Below are positions 16,114 through 26,700 of a DNA stretch of 64,000 nucleotides, one piece after another. The DNA is from CAXBNB01 sp049115735. Its GTDB lineage: Bacteria; Bacteroidota; Bacteroidia; Cytophagales; Cyclobacteriaceae. The notes under the pieces are model-generated. The model was not told the origin of the DNA. It did not search any database and saw only the letters and a list, made by a program, of their open reading frames with translations. Both the position numbers and the translations under genes were made by a program. The stretch is from the NCBI GenBank assembly GCA_049115735.1, contig JAGDZP010000009.1, positions 1 to 64,000 of the forward strand, given 5' to 3'. Within the stretch, counting starts at the first letter, position 1. Each line of letters starts with the position of its first letter.

Positions 16114-17199
16114 ATGGCACATAAAAATCATTTACTCGTAGGAACACGAAAAGGATTGATAATTTACCATAGGAAAGCTGATGGCTGGGAACATGGTGAT
16201 ACGCATTTCCTGGGAATTCCGGTTTCGCTGAGTTTTGTTGACGACAGGACGGACACCTGGTGGGCCTGTTTGGATCATGGCCATTGGGGAGTGAAGCTGC
16301 ACCGATCAACTGATCAGGGAAAGAGTTGGTATGAGGTCGATGCTCCAAAGATTCCCGAGGGGGAAGAAATAAAAGATGGTGTACCAGCTGCTGTTAGTTA
16401 TATATGGGCATTTGCGCATGGCGGCTATGACCAACCCGGTGTGCTGTACCTGGGGACTGACCCGGGAGCAATGTTTAAGTCGAAAAATAACGGTGACAAC
16501 TGGGAGCTGGTTTCCGGACTATGGAACCATTCGAGCAGAAAGAAGCAGTGGTTTGGTGGAGGAAGGGACAACCCTGGCATTCATTCTATTGTAGTTGATC
16601 CAAGAGATTCTTCTCATATATATGTAGGCATTAGCTGTGCAGGAGTGTTTGAAACTATAGACAATGGTGAATCATGGAATGCCAGAAACCATGGCATGCA
16701 AGCCGACTTTTTGCCAGATCCGGCTTCAGAAATTGGTCAGGACCCCCATCTTGTTGTGGCTTGTCCAAGTCAACCTGATGTAATGTGGAATCAAAACCAC
16801 TGCGGAATATACATCAGTCGTGATGGCTCTAAAAACTGGGAGGCCGTTCACCAGGAAAATGGTCCGGCTAATTTTGGGTTTGCTGTAGCGGTTCATCAGG
16901 ATAAGCCCGAAATGGCCTGGGTAGTTCCCGGAATATCCGATGGGGTACGGGTAGCCGTAGACCAGGCGCTGTGTGTATGTCGAACAGCTGATGGTGGTAA
17001 AACCTGGCAAGAGCTCAGGGACGGATTGCCTCAGGAGAATTGTTATGATATAGTATACAGGCACGCCTTGGATATAAATGAAGACACTCTCGTCTTTGGT
17101 TCAACCACCGGCAATCTATATACTTCCAATAATTTGGGTGATTCATGGTCGTTAATTTCTTCGGATCTTCCAATGATATATTCAGTTGAGATTGCCTAG
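16114..17199 (+). CDS. BNR/Asp-box beta-propeller protein
   Basis: The 361-residue protein has no signal peptide and about six Asp-box motifs (S-x-D-x-G-x-x-W): STDQGKSW, SKNNGDNW, TIDNGESW, SRDGSKNW, TADGGKTW and SNNLGDSW. They indicate a sialidase-type or photosystem-assembly-type propeller. It starts LLVGTRKGL, a frequent opening in cytosolic BNR proteins annotated as exo-alpha-sialidase or glycosidase-like. The Arg triad and nucleophile of true sialidases could not be picked out, so enzymatic function is unproven. It is cytoplasmic by sequence and sits between a MoaD-like gene and a DUF985 cupin gene. Confidence 0.82.
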   Translation: MAHKNHLLVGTRKGLIIYHRKADGWEHGDTHFLGIPVSLSFVDDRTDTWWACLDHGHWGVKLHRSTDQGKSWYEVDAPKIPEGEEIKDGVPAAVSYIWAFAHGGYDQPGVLYLGTDPGAMFKSKNNGDNWELVSGLWNHSSRKKQWFGGGRDNPGIHSIVVDPRDSSHIYVGISCAGVFETIDNGESWNARNHGMQADFLPDPASEIGQDPHLVVACPSQPDVMWNQNHCGIYISRDGSKNWEAVHQENGPANFGFAVAVHQDKPEMAWVVPGISDGVRVAVDQALCVCRTADGGKTWQELRDGLPQENCYDIVYRHALDINEDTLVFGSTTGNLYTSNNLGDSWSLISSDLPMIYSVEIA

Positions 17200-17201
17200 A
17201 T

Positions 17202-17732
17202 TTGACTAATTTGGAACCCAATCAGTTACGTCAAATGGCAGCAAGGAATGCAGCGTATTGGATCAAAGAATTAGATTTAATTGACCACCCCGAGGGAGGT
17301 TATTATAAGGAGACCTATCGAAGTAATTATAAAATCTCACATCACGAATTTCGTGGTGAGCGAAATGCCTCAACGGCGATATATTTCCTCTTGGTTCAAG
17401 ACAACTTCTCAGCTTTTCACAGGATCAAATCAGATGAGCTCTGGCACTTCTATGACGGTGATCCTGTTTCAATTTTTGTTATCGGTAAAGCGGGAAACCT
17501 GGATTGTATCAAATTGGGTTTGAATGCTGCGAAAGGAGAGGTGCCACAGGCTGTTGTGTCAGCGGGTTGTTGGTTTGCTTCTTGTGTTGATTCAGGTGGG
17601 GCATATGGCCTGGTTGGATGCACCGTATCCCCCGGTTTTGACTTTCAGGATTTTGAACTTGCTGATCGAAAAGATTTATCTCAACTATTTCCTCAACACA
17701 CTGAGCTCATAAATAAATTTACTCGATCATGA
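17202..17732 (+). CDS. DUF985 cupin-domain protein
   Basis: The cupin is up to 176 residues long. The family hallmark HPEGGYYKETYRS is near the N terminus, followed by AIYFLLVQDNFSAFHRI and DELWHFYDGDPV, which give the cupin metal or ligand residues. A second cupin motif is GLVGCTVSPGFDFQDFEL. The start is uncertain: TTG 17202 is 2 bp after the upstream stop, while ATG 17235 (MAARNAAYWIKELDL) fits family N termini equally well. Members are small cytosolic dimers of unknown activity. The stop overlaps the next gene by four bases (ATGA), so the two are translationally coupled. Confidence 0.85.
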   Translation: MTNLEPNQLRQMAARNAAYWIKELDLIDHPEGGYYKETYRSNYKISHHEFRGERNASTAIYFLLVQDNFSAFHRIKSDELWHFYDGDPVSIFVIGKAGNLDCIKLGLNAAKGEVPQAVVSAGCWFASCVDSGGAYGLVGCTVSPGFDFQDFELADRKDLSQLFPQHTELINKFTRS

Positions 17733-17983
17733 ATTGCGGTACAGGCAAAGTAAGCTATGCTAGTAAGGAGATGGCCGAGGAAGCTTTGATTCAAAATCAC
17801 TCGAGAAATTACTACTCAACGGGTTCAGGGCCGGTAAACGTTTACCAATGTGATGCATGTGGCGAATACCATTTCACTTCAAAAGGAGATGTCAGTGATT
17901 TGCTTAAGTCCCCGGAATCTCAAAAAAAAATTGCTAAAAATCAGGAAGCCCACCACTGGGAACAAAAGTGGAGGGGGAGATAG
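17729..17983 (+). CDS. Small Cys/His protein, possible zinc binder
   Basis: The 84-residue protein overlaps the cupin stop as ATGA. It carries C3, H24 and a CDACGEYHF motif (C41, C44, H48), followed by a charged Lys/Gln-rich tail. The CxxCxxxH knuckle suggests one bound zinc. Similar short proteins with C.(F/A)CG.(W/Y)H.TS exist in several phyla, but no function is known to this reader. It is the last gene of the 15323-17983 run. Confidence 0.72.
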   Translation: MNCGTGKVSYASKEMAEEALIQNHSRNYYSTGSGPVNVYQCDACGEYHFTSKGDVSDLLKSPESQKKIAKNQEAHHWEQKWRGR

Positions 17984-18153
17984 GTTAGAATTTATTGAAA
18001 ACTCAACTAATATTTTAATTCGATTGACGTTCAACTAACAAAAGTTGATGAGTATAATTAAAGGATTCATTAGCTGAATTATTGAATTTGGATAGATTTG
18101 CAGCAAATCATCAGAACCAATACATACGCATTTACAATTCCTTACCTGAGGGC

Positions 18154-19809
18154 ATGACTAGCAAAATAGCTTATCTTTTGATGATTGGAGTTTTTGGGCT
18201 TTTGCTAAGTCTTCAAAGTAATGCCCAGCATATTTCTAACCAACTTATTATAAAGCTAAAGCCGGAGTATGGTGAATTAGGAAATCGCCTGAGTGCAACC
18301 AAAAGGTTCGGACTGATCGAATTAGATTCACTTTCCAGTACACGTAATATTAAAGAAGTAAGGCCGATTGGTAGCTCCCACAAACCTAGCGCACAGACAT
18401 TTAAATTATCATTTAAGGAAGGTGTCAGCGTCGAGGCGATCATATCGAAATATCAATCAACAGGTTTGTTTGAATATACCGAGTTAAATCATTTTGGATT
18501 TGTTGGAGGATATACTAGAGCACTGTTACTATCACCTGATGATAATTATTTTTCCAGACAATACAGCTTTTTCAACGACGGTACATTTTCGTTATCTCCG
18601 GCAATAGAAGATGCAGATATTGATATGGATTTGGCATGGAGTGTTGAGCAAGGGGACGAATCCATCATTGTTGCCATATTGGATACTGGTGTGAAGCTCG
18701 ACCACCCGGAATTCGAGGGTAGGATTTGGATCAATGAAAACGAAATCATGGATGGAGTGGATAATGACAACAACGGATACGTTGATGATGTAAGTGGCTG
18801 GGACTTTGTGAATAGGGACAATGACCCAAGTGATGACTCGGGGCATGGTACTAACGTGGCTGGGATTATTGGAGCGAACGGCAACAACAACGTGGGTTAC
18901 GCCGGTGTGGACTGGCACTGCAAGCTGATGGTCTGCAAAATAGTTGATGAAGAAAAACAAGGTTTGTATTCCGATTGGGCGGACGCTATTTATTATGCAG
19001 TCAACCACGGCGCTGATATTATTAATATGTCAGTAGGAGGGATGGCAGTATCCCGTACATTTGAAGATGCAGTAAATTATGCATACGACAATGGGGTCAT
19101 AGTAGTAGCGAGCATGATGAATGATGGAGAGGACAATGTGTACTACCCGGCCGCTTATGATAATTCAATAGCTATAGGTGCTACGGACCCAAATGATGAG
19201 CGTTCATTATCATTTCTAGGGGACGAAAATCAGGGAAGTAACTTTGGAGACCACATAGATGTAGTTGCTCCGGGGAATTTCATCTATGGATTGGACTTTG
19301 AGTCTGATTCCAACTACGACAAATTCTGGGGAGGTACTTCGCAAGCTGCGCCACTTGTAAGTGGTCTGTGTGCTTTGCTTTTGGCACAGGACCCAACCAG
19401 ATCACCCGATGAAGTCAGAACTATCGTACGCGAGTATGCGGAAGATCAGGTAGGCGATTTGTCAGAAGATAAGTTTGGCTTTGACAACTATTACGGATAC
19501 GGAAGGATCAACGCCCACCATGCTTTGAATCCTAATGTTGTTGGTTTGGAAGAAGATTTGGAAAGAATGCCAGACTTCACCCTTTACCCCAATCCAGCTA
19601 GCGACTATGCCACAATCAAAACTCAGGAATCAAATGTCTTGATACGAGTGATAGATAAGTTTGGGCAAGTAGTTGTAGAAAGGGAGTCTCAAAATGGTCA
19701 AACTCAGATTCAACTGGAGTTAGGAACTCTTGCCAGAGGCCTATATATAGTACAAGTCATAAACACTGAGAAGCAGACTATGAAGTATGAGAAGCTTTTG
19801 ATTCGGTGA
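18154..19809 (+). CDS. Subtilisin-family (S8) peptidase with type IX sorting domain
   Basis: The protein has 551 residues from ATG 18154, chosen for the signal peptide (TSKIAYLLMIGVFGLLLS); the upstream in-frame TTG gives an odd hydrophilic leader. A propeptide-like region (about 25-140) precedes the S8 domain with the catalytic triad D177 (AILDTGVKLDHPE), H231 (GHGTNVAGI) and S396 (GGTSQAAPLVSG). The last 80 residues are a type A sorting domain, from FTLYPNPASDYA to RGLYIVQVINTEKQTMKYEK, which directs outer-membrane translocation by the type IX system. It is likely a cell-surface or released protease. It is transcribed alone. Confidence 0.93.
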   Translation: MTSKIAYLLMIGVFGLLLSLQSNAQHISNQLIIKLKPEYGELGNRLSATKRFGLIELDSLSSTRNIKEVRPIGSSHKPSAQTFKLSFKEGVSVEAIISKYQSTGLFEYTELNHFGFVGGYTRALLLSPDDNYFSRQYSFFNDGTFSLSPAIEDADIDMDLAWSVEQGDESIIVAILDTGVKLDHPEFEGRIWINENEIMDGVDNDNNGYVDDVSGWDFVNRDNDPSDDSGHGTNVAGIIGANGNNNVGYAGVDWHCKLMVCKIVDEEKQGLYSDWADAIYYAVNHGADIINMSVGGMAVSRTFEDAVNYAYDNGVIVVASMMNDGEDNVYYPAAYDNSIAIGATDPNDERSLSFLGDENQGSNFGDHIDVVAPGNFIYGLDFESDSNYDKFWGGTSQAAPLVSGLCALLLAQDPTRSPDEVRTIVREYAEDQVGDLSEDKFGFDNYYGYGRINAHHALNPNVVGLEEDLERMPDFTLYPNPASDYATIKTQESNVLIRVIDKFGQVVVERESQNGQTQIQLELGTLARGLYIVQVINTEKQTMKYEKLLIR

Positions 19810-20000
19810 ATCAACTCTTTCGGCGTTCATTGTTAAATACACCCACTTCTATACGAGTAATAGATAATACGGTAATGGGCGTCAATTTTTATTGTGAAAT
19901 ATAATTATTGAAAGAGAAACTAGGATTACCTTTGGCCTATATGGGATTATTACGCCTTGGTTAAGACTATTTCAAGTATTTAATTTTTTTTACCAAGAGG

Positions 20001-20031
20001 TTGGTAATCACATGTAATCTCAATATGTTTA
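20001..20031 (+). promoter_or_regulatory. Probable promoter of the giant-protein operon
   Basis: TTGG (20001-20004), 19 nt, then TATGTTTA (20024-20031) fits the Bacteroidota promoter in all but the final -7 base. It lies about 70 nt upstream of the first gene (20103). The remaining 19810-20000 sequence shows nothing recognisable. Confidence 0.5.
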
Positions 20032-20102
20032 CGTAATTGTACATATTGTAACTATATATACGCATTAACTTATTAAAATTAGTCTAATTTAAACCAAACA
20101 AC

Positions 20103-20768
20103 ATGAGGAAAATTTTCATAGTTCTTCTGGCACTCTTGTTATCTCAAGAAGTGCTATTTGCACAGGATACAGGGGAAGAATCCTGGAGGCCTGACCCTGG
20201 CAATATACTTGTAGAAGTGACGGCCAACCCATTCAATAGTAGTTCTTTTTTGTCTTTATCATTTGGTCAGTTTAGAGCTAAGTATTTTTTGACTGAGCAA
20301 CTTGTACCAAGATTGGGGGTTGTTCTGTCAATGCAAAACACACAAAACACTCCTGATTTGGTAACCAACTCTAGTGGATTTACCCTATACCCAGGTTTGG
20401 AGTATCATTTGGTAAACGAAGGCAAATTTAGCTCTTATGCTGCAGCTGATCTAATCATTGGTCAACGAGCCGCAAGTTCCAAATCAACGAACGGCCCTAC
20501 TATAAATGGTGCTACTTACTATGGTGGCTCTAGCAGTAGTAATTTCGGATCTCGTGGATTCTTCCAATATGGTTTACAGCTTGGCGCTGGTGCTGATTAC
20601 TATTTAAATTCAAGATTTTATTTCGGAGTTGAAATTGGTGCTCAACTTCTGTCTACTAAATACAACGATATTCATGTAGACGGAGAGTTGGTTCAACAAA
20701 GTACTGTTTCAAAATCGGGAAAGATTAATATAGCCAATACCTTCAAAGTTGGTTTTCATTTGTTTTAA
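20103..20768 (+). CDS. Outer-membrane beta-barrel protein, partner of the giant protein
   Basis: The 221-residue protein has a signal peptide (MRKIFIVLLALLLSQEVLFA). Its amphipathic strands include ILVEVTANPF, FRAKYFLTEQLVPRLGVVLS, YFGVEIGAQLL and the C-terminal IANTFKVGFHLF, ending in Phe as many outer-membrane barrels do. It is smaller than PorP/SprF proteins and lacks their recognisable sequence. It is 20 bp upstream of the gene for a 2439-residue type IX cargo and surely cotranscribed, so it may anchor or help export that protein; this is inference from gene order. Confidence 0.78.
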   Translation: MRKIFIVLLALLLSQEVLFAQDTGEESWRPDPGNILVEVTANPFNSSSFLSLSFGQFRAKYFLTEQLVPRLGVVLSMQNTQNTPDLVTNSSGFTLYPGLEYHLVNEGKFSSYAAADLIIGQRAASSKSTNGPTINGATYYGGSSSSNFGSRGFFQYGLQLGAGADYYLNSRFYFGVEIGAQLLSTKYNDIHVDGELVQQSTVSKSGKINIANTFKVGFHLF

Positions 20769-20788
20769 TGTCTTTAACTCAATAAATC

Positions 20789-23700
20789 ATGAAAAACTTT
20801 TTTACAAAAAAAATATATTATGGCTTGAGCATGATGCTTCTGGCCATGATGATGACTTTTGGCTTGCACAATAATGCCAAAGGTCAGTCTATTGATATAG
20901 TATCTGTGCCGGTTGAACAACAATTTGTTGGTGGAACAGCCACATTTTCTTACAATGCTGCGGATTTCCCCGTTTCGGCTACAGAAACCGTAACATTTTT
21001 TCTATTCTATGTAGATGATGGTGACCCAGTCGTGCTTGAGGAGGATAAAGTTCTCGCGACTAGCACGGTGCAAGGAGCAACCACTACTTTAGATATTGTT
21101 TGGCCAGTATTCGAAACTCAGGATAAGGCTATTGATTTAATTTTCGCTGCATATAGTGGTGATGTATTTACTTCAGACAATGATTTCGATATAGATGAAG
21201 AGGATTTAATAATTACTTCTGGTGCAGATGGAGGTAGTTCCTATGATATAACATTCTACAAAGCTGGAGAGAGAAGAGCAACTACAGATGCATTTGATGT
21301 GGATTACGATGAGAATGTTAGACTGCATGTAAATCTTACGGATAATGGGTCAGTGGACGAAGCTAGACCTTTGGTTGTGCAGTATTCCACCAACGGAATC
21401 GACGGACCGTTTACAACCTTGATTGTTGATGATGCGATGGTCGATACAAATACTCCAACTACTGAGTTGTATGATTTTGATGGTACTGAGAGCTTCTATT
21501 TCGATCTTCCGGAAGGAGCTAAAACAACGGCTACCACTTTTCAAGTTCTGCAAGTCAACTCAACGACAATTTCGACGAACGATGAGACCTGGTCTCTGAA
21601 TGACATGGATGTTGCAGTAGGAGATATCTATTCTTTAATAGACCCTCCTGGAGTGGTTGCCATGTCTGGTACTACAGATATAACGGTTAGTATACCAGTT
21701 TTGGATGTAACGGATGTAATGTCTGGAACAGAATCAATAAGTGGAGAGTATGCAGGAAATGACATAAATGTGGCAGTTTCATTGCCGGAAGTTGATCTTT
21801 CAGGTTATGGATTTGCTGCTGTACTGGAGAAAAATGATTATTCATATATTTTATCTTCTCAATCTGTTGATGTAAATCAAGATTCTGAGACTTTAATTAT
21901 TTCAGGTACTATTCCTGCGAATGCAATGTACTGGGATGACTATACGGTGGCTGTTTACGCATTTGACAAAGATGACGATGCTCCTGTGTTTGGCCTAGAT
22001 TATGACATTAGTTCTCTTGATCCCGGTGATTTTGAGGTTGAAGGAGGTACTATCGGAACAGGAATTACTTTTGATGAAGCGGGTGATAGAAGTGTTACCT
22101 TCCCAGCTTTAGCTTTCCCTGCTATAGACGAGTCAAGTTATATAGAATACATGATCAAGAAGAATGCAGACCAATTGAGTCCATCAGGTACCGATATAGT
22201 ATTTGAGTACTCAGTAGATGGTGGTGCATTTGTGGAATATGGAACTGTAGCAATAAATGAGTTAAGTACTGGTGGCATGTACATTTCCTGGGAAGGAGAT
22301 GAGATTCCTTCGGCCATGGCCAGTGACAATACTGTACTTAGGGTTCGTCAGGAAGGTAACAATGGTGCAGACCTTGATGGCTGGACTTTGATGGATGGAT
22401 CAGCACAAAGCGGTACCAACATAGCGAGCAGCACGGCTGTAAAACTTGGAACCACTGGACTGCTAGATGTCTGGAGACCAGATGTTACAGTTGATCCTGT
22501 TCCTATTACTTTCGATAATCGCCCATTCCCTATGGTTGATTATACGCTCACTTATACCATAGAAGATGGCGCTTTCCCAGAAGGTACCGGTGCAATGGTT
22601 ATGTTGGAAAGACAGGATGATCCTAGCGTGTCAGACATTATCTTAGGATCAACTGATGATATCACTGGAGGTGAAATCGATTTCAAAGTGCCTCCAATTG
22701 TAGCTGATGATTATACATTATACTTATTGGCTGATCATATCGAAAGTGATGATGCAGACTCTCAATACGGTGACGTCAGTCTACCAATTGAAAACATTTC
22801 AATAGAAATTGAAGATCATTCATTCTCTAATTCAGTAACCATTGGTAGCACTCCATTTGGTTTACCAGGTACAGCGATCACTGTAAACTATACAGTTTCT
22901 GATATGCCAGGCGATGATGCTGAACTGATGCTTAAAGTGTATGACTACCATGAGGATGTTGATGACTATGTTTTGATTGGTGCCAGCACATCTTTTGATG
23001 GAAGTATCACAGCTACTCTTCCAACAGATATCATCTATCAAGATGACTCAAACGATCCTAAGCTAGCATTGAGTTTGGGTAACGGAGTATTTACCAGGTA
23101 TTTTGGTGACTTGTTTGTGGATGACAGAGTATTCCAGAGCGGTGAGCCTGATAGTGATATTATTGAATCAATTGAAGGTAATAGTAATTGGGGCGGATAC
23201 AATCAATCACTAACTTCGGAAGGGGTTAGATCCATTACATCACAACCTTTTGATGTTTCTCAAGGTGGACAGGTTAGATGGAGATATTACACAGCCGCAT
23301 ACGATGATGATCAACCATTCAGAGTTGAAGCTTCTGTAGACGGTGAGACCTGGACATTGATTGATGAGTACGAATTTAGTAATTGTAATTGGTGTACACA
23401 TAATACAAATGATTTCATTCCTTCGGAAGTCCAGTCTGAAACTACGCAGTTTAGATTGATATACAATGACGAATTTGACGCTTCTGATTTGGAGGACAAT
23501 GTAATTGTTCCCCTACGTTTGAGAGTTAGAAGGCCTATTTTCCTTGAAACGCAGGATGATGATTATGACTTTGATTTGGCTTACCCTGAAATTAATGTAG
23601 GTTCCGTTGATGCTGAGTATACAATTGGCGAAAGCATTACTGTTAACTACAATGCTTTCTTCTTCCCAGATGATACTGAATTTGCGCTTGTTTTAGAACA

Positions 23701-26700
23701 AGGATCAGAATATACTGTGTTGGGTAGGAGCACGGCTCAAGATGCTTCGTCAATAAGTGGCACACTACCATTCGCACCACTTGATCCAACTGTAGGCGAT
23801 ACTAAGGATTATACAATTAATGTAATACCTTTTGTGCCTGATGCTCCAGGTGGTGACTACATTCAAGATCAAACTTTAACAATGGATAAAGATGATGATT
23901 TTATAAGTATTGAAGGATCAGAGGCATACATTGATACGAATAATAAAGTCACTTTTGAATTCCGTGAAGCAGGTAATAGGTCGTTATTGACAGGAGCATT
24001 TGACCTAACGATGGCTGAAAGTGTACGTTTAAAATTTGATTATAACAAAACAAATGATTATTCTAGTTTTAGTTTAGATGATAATAAGAATGTTGTCCCT
24101 AGACTTGAAGTTTCAATAGACGCAGGTGCATCATTCCAGACAATTCCTGTTTATGAATTGGATGAGGATGAAGAACAAATGTATGATGATGGTTTGCTTT
24201 ATATGAGTGGTAATTATGAAGTTTACATTCCTGAAGAGTACAAGACATCAGCCACTCATTTTAGATGGAGCCAGCCTTTGAATCAAGGTGACGAAGAGGA
24301 TATTTGGGAAGTTCGAAATTTTAAGTTAAAAATCGGTTCAGGAAACGAATTTGATGATAACCTATACTCAGGATCTAATCAAGATCAGGACATTGATGTA
24401 CTTGTACCAAACATTGACCACTACGAATGGATGCAAAGCGATCCAGATGATGCAGTATTCAATGGCGATTCTTTCGGATTTACTTTTGCTGCTCAGGAAG
24501 ATGTAGAGGAGCCAGACATGTGGCCTCCTGGTACTATGTTCATGTTCACACTTGCTGGTGAAATAGATCCAGATACCAATGAGGATATCGTTATTGGGTC
24601 TATCACAGACCCAGGTGAGGGTACTGGAAGTATTCCATTCTATATTGTAAATGATAACTATGACGTGAATGTTAAGGCTTATATCATGGTGGACGATGAG
24701 CCATTCGTAATGTACGAAGATGAATGGATCGGAGACTTGGATGTATTCCTGAAAGCGGTTAAGCTTAGCCATGTGGGAGAAGATGATCTTGCTACGCTGT
24801 ATGCTGGTAGTTCTGTAGAATTCAGCATTGACATAGAAAATGTAGAATCAGCAAGTGATTCATTTGATGATTTGTACGCTAATTTAATTGTTGATTACCT
24901 AGGTGAAGATTGGTTGCTAGCAGCTCAGCAAGGTATTGACAATATCACAATTGACTTGCCTCCATTTATGAGAAATGGTATTGGTTTTGATCCCGTTTTC
25001 TCAATTAGACTAACCGAAGATGGACCGATAGGAGCGGTAGGAACTATTTTGGATAGTGATTCACAACTATCAGATTTAGAGGATATGGCGAGCAACTTCA
25101 TTGCTGGAACTGTATCTCCTGGAAACTGGGTATCCCTTGCTGGTACAGCAAGAAGGGTAGCAACAACAAGAGATATCGAGGCTTCAGAATTGGAGGATGC
25201 TTCTCTCTTAAGTTTCGAAATATACTTTGATCAGCTTCCTGAAGACCTTACTAATGATCAATATGTTGTCTTTGAAGTTTCCACAGATGGTGGAGCTACT
25301 TATACGCCATGGCAGACATTCCCGGATATGGATGCTGAAGAGACATTGAATTATGATTACTTCGTATATGAGGTAACTGATGAAATGAAAGCTGGTACCA
25401 CAAGGTTGAGATGGAGGCAAGAAGAATCAAAAGGATCTGTTTATCTTAGAAATATAAGCTTTAGTTTTGGAGAGGCACTTCCATTTGAATATGCAGGCAC
25501 CTCAATCAATGATATTCAAAATCAGGCAGTAATTATTACATCCATTGATTCTGAAGAAGCTTGTCTGTCTGATGAGATTTCTATCAATTATGAAATTCGT
25601 GGTGTACATGGAGCCGAAACTGAATTAATTGTTCAGTATTCAGGTCCTGCAAATGGAACCATATATGATGTGGATATGGGAGTTGGCCAAGGTAGCGGAA
25701 CGGCAGTATTTACATTGCCAAGTGATGTTTTAGCTCAAGGAGCTGCACCAGGTGATTTCAGATTCAATTTATATGTCGATGACACTACGTTTGACGAATT
25801 GCTTTCAGACGTGACTAATAGTAATTATAATGAAAGCTGGGACGGTAGTTCAGTTTCAGAACAGGCGGTTAACGTTGTTGGCCCAATTAATCTAGATCAG
25901 TCATTTGCAATCCAGAACAATCAGATACTATGTGACCCTGAGGATATCATTGTGAAGATAAATGGAGAGTTGGATAATTATACTTATGAGATATTCAATG
26001 TTGCTGATGGAACGGTATTAGGTAGTCTTACCTATGACGCAGAAGAAGGCGATGATGAAATAAACATAGGTATGATGTCTGGTACAGTTGAACTTGGAAT
26101 GAACATCATGTCTGCTACGGCAAGCGGGGCGGTATGTAACACGGCTACTTCTTCTTATACAGATGTAATGGAGTCAGTTTCAACTTTCGAATTGTACAGA
26201 AGTTTAAATTCTGGAACATCTGTAGCTACTTCAGGAGAGAGCTTTACAATTTGCGAAGCTAATTCTACTGTTTTATTGAGTCTGCGCAGACAGACTAACA
26301 CTAATGCTGGTACTACATCTCAGTTAACAAGCTCAGGTGCTATTGAATGGTTCAGAGATGATTTTGCTACTCCTGTAAGTGCTGATGGCAATGGATACGA
26401 GAAATCTACATTTGACAAGTCTGGTGATTATTTTGCCAGAGTTACATATGAAGGTTGTGAGTATATCACAGAGTCCGTTGCTGTTGAGGTATTGGAATCA
26501 ATCAAAGACATACCTGAAATTACTGTGACAAGTGGAGACTTGATAGCTTGTAGTGGAGATATCATGGTAGGTCTTTCAGCTCCGGAAGGGTTTGAATACT
26601 ACTCATGGAGTAATGGTGCTAAAACCCGAAGTATGACCGTAACTACAGCAGGTTCTTATACTGTACAAGTGTCAAATGTACCGTTTGACTTGGCTTGTGA

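Noticed and set aside
18082..18153. Upstream TTG start for the subtilisin
   Set aside because: It adds a hydrophilic stretch before the signal peptide; ATG 18154 gives a normal one.
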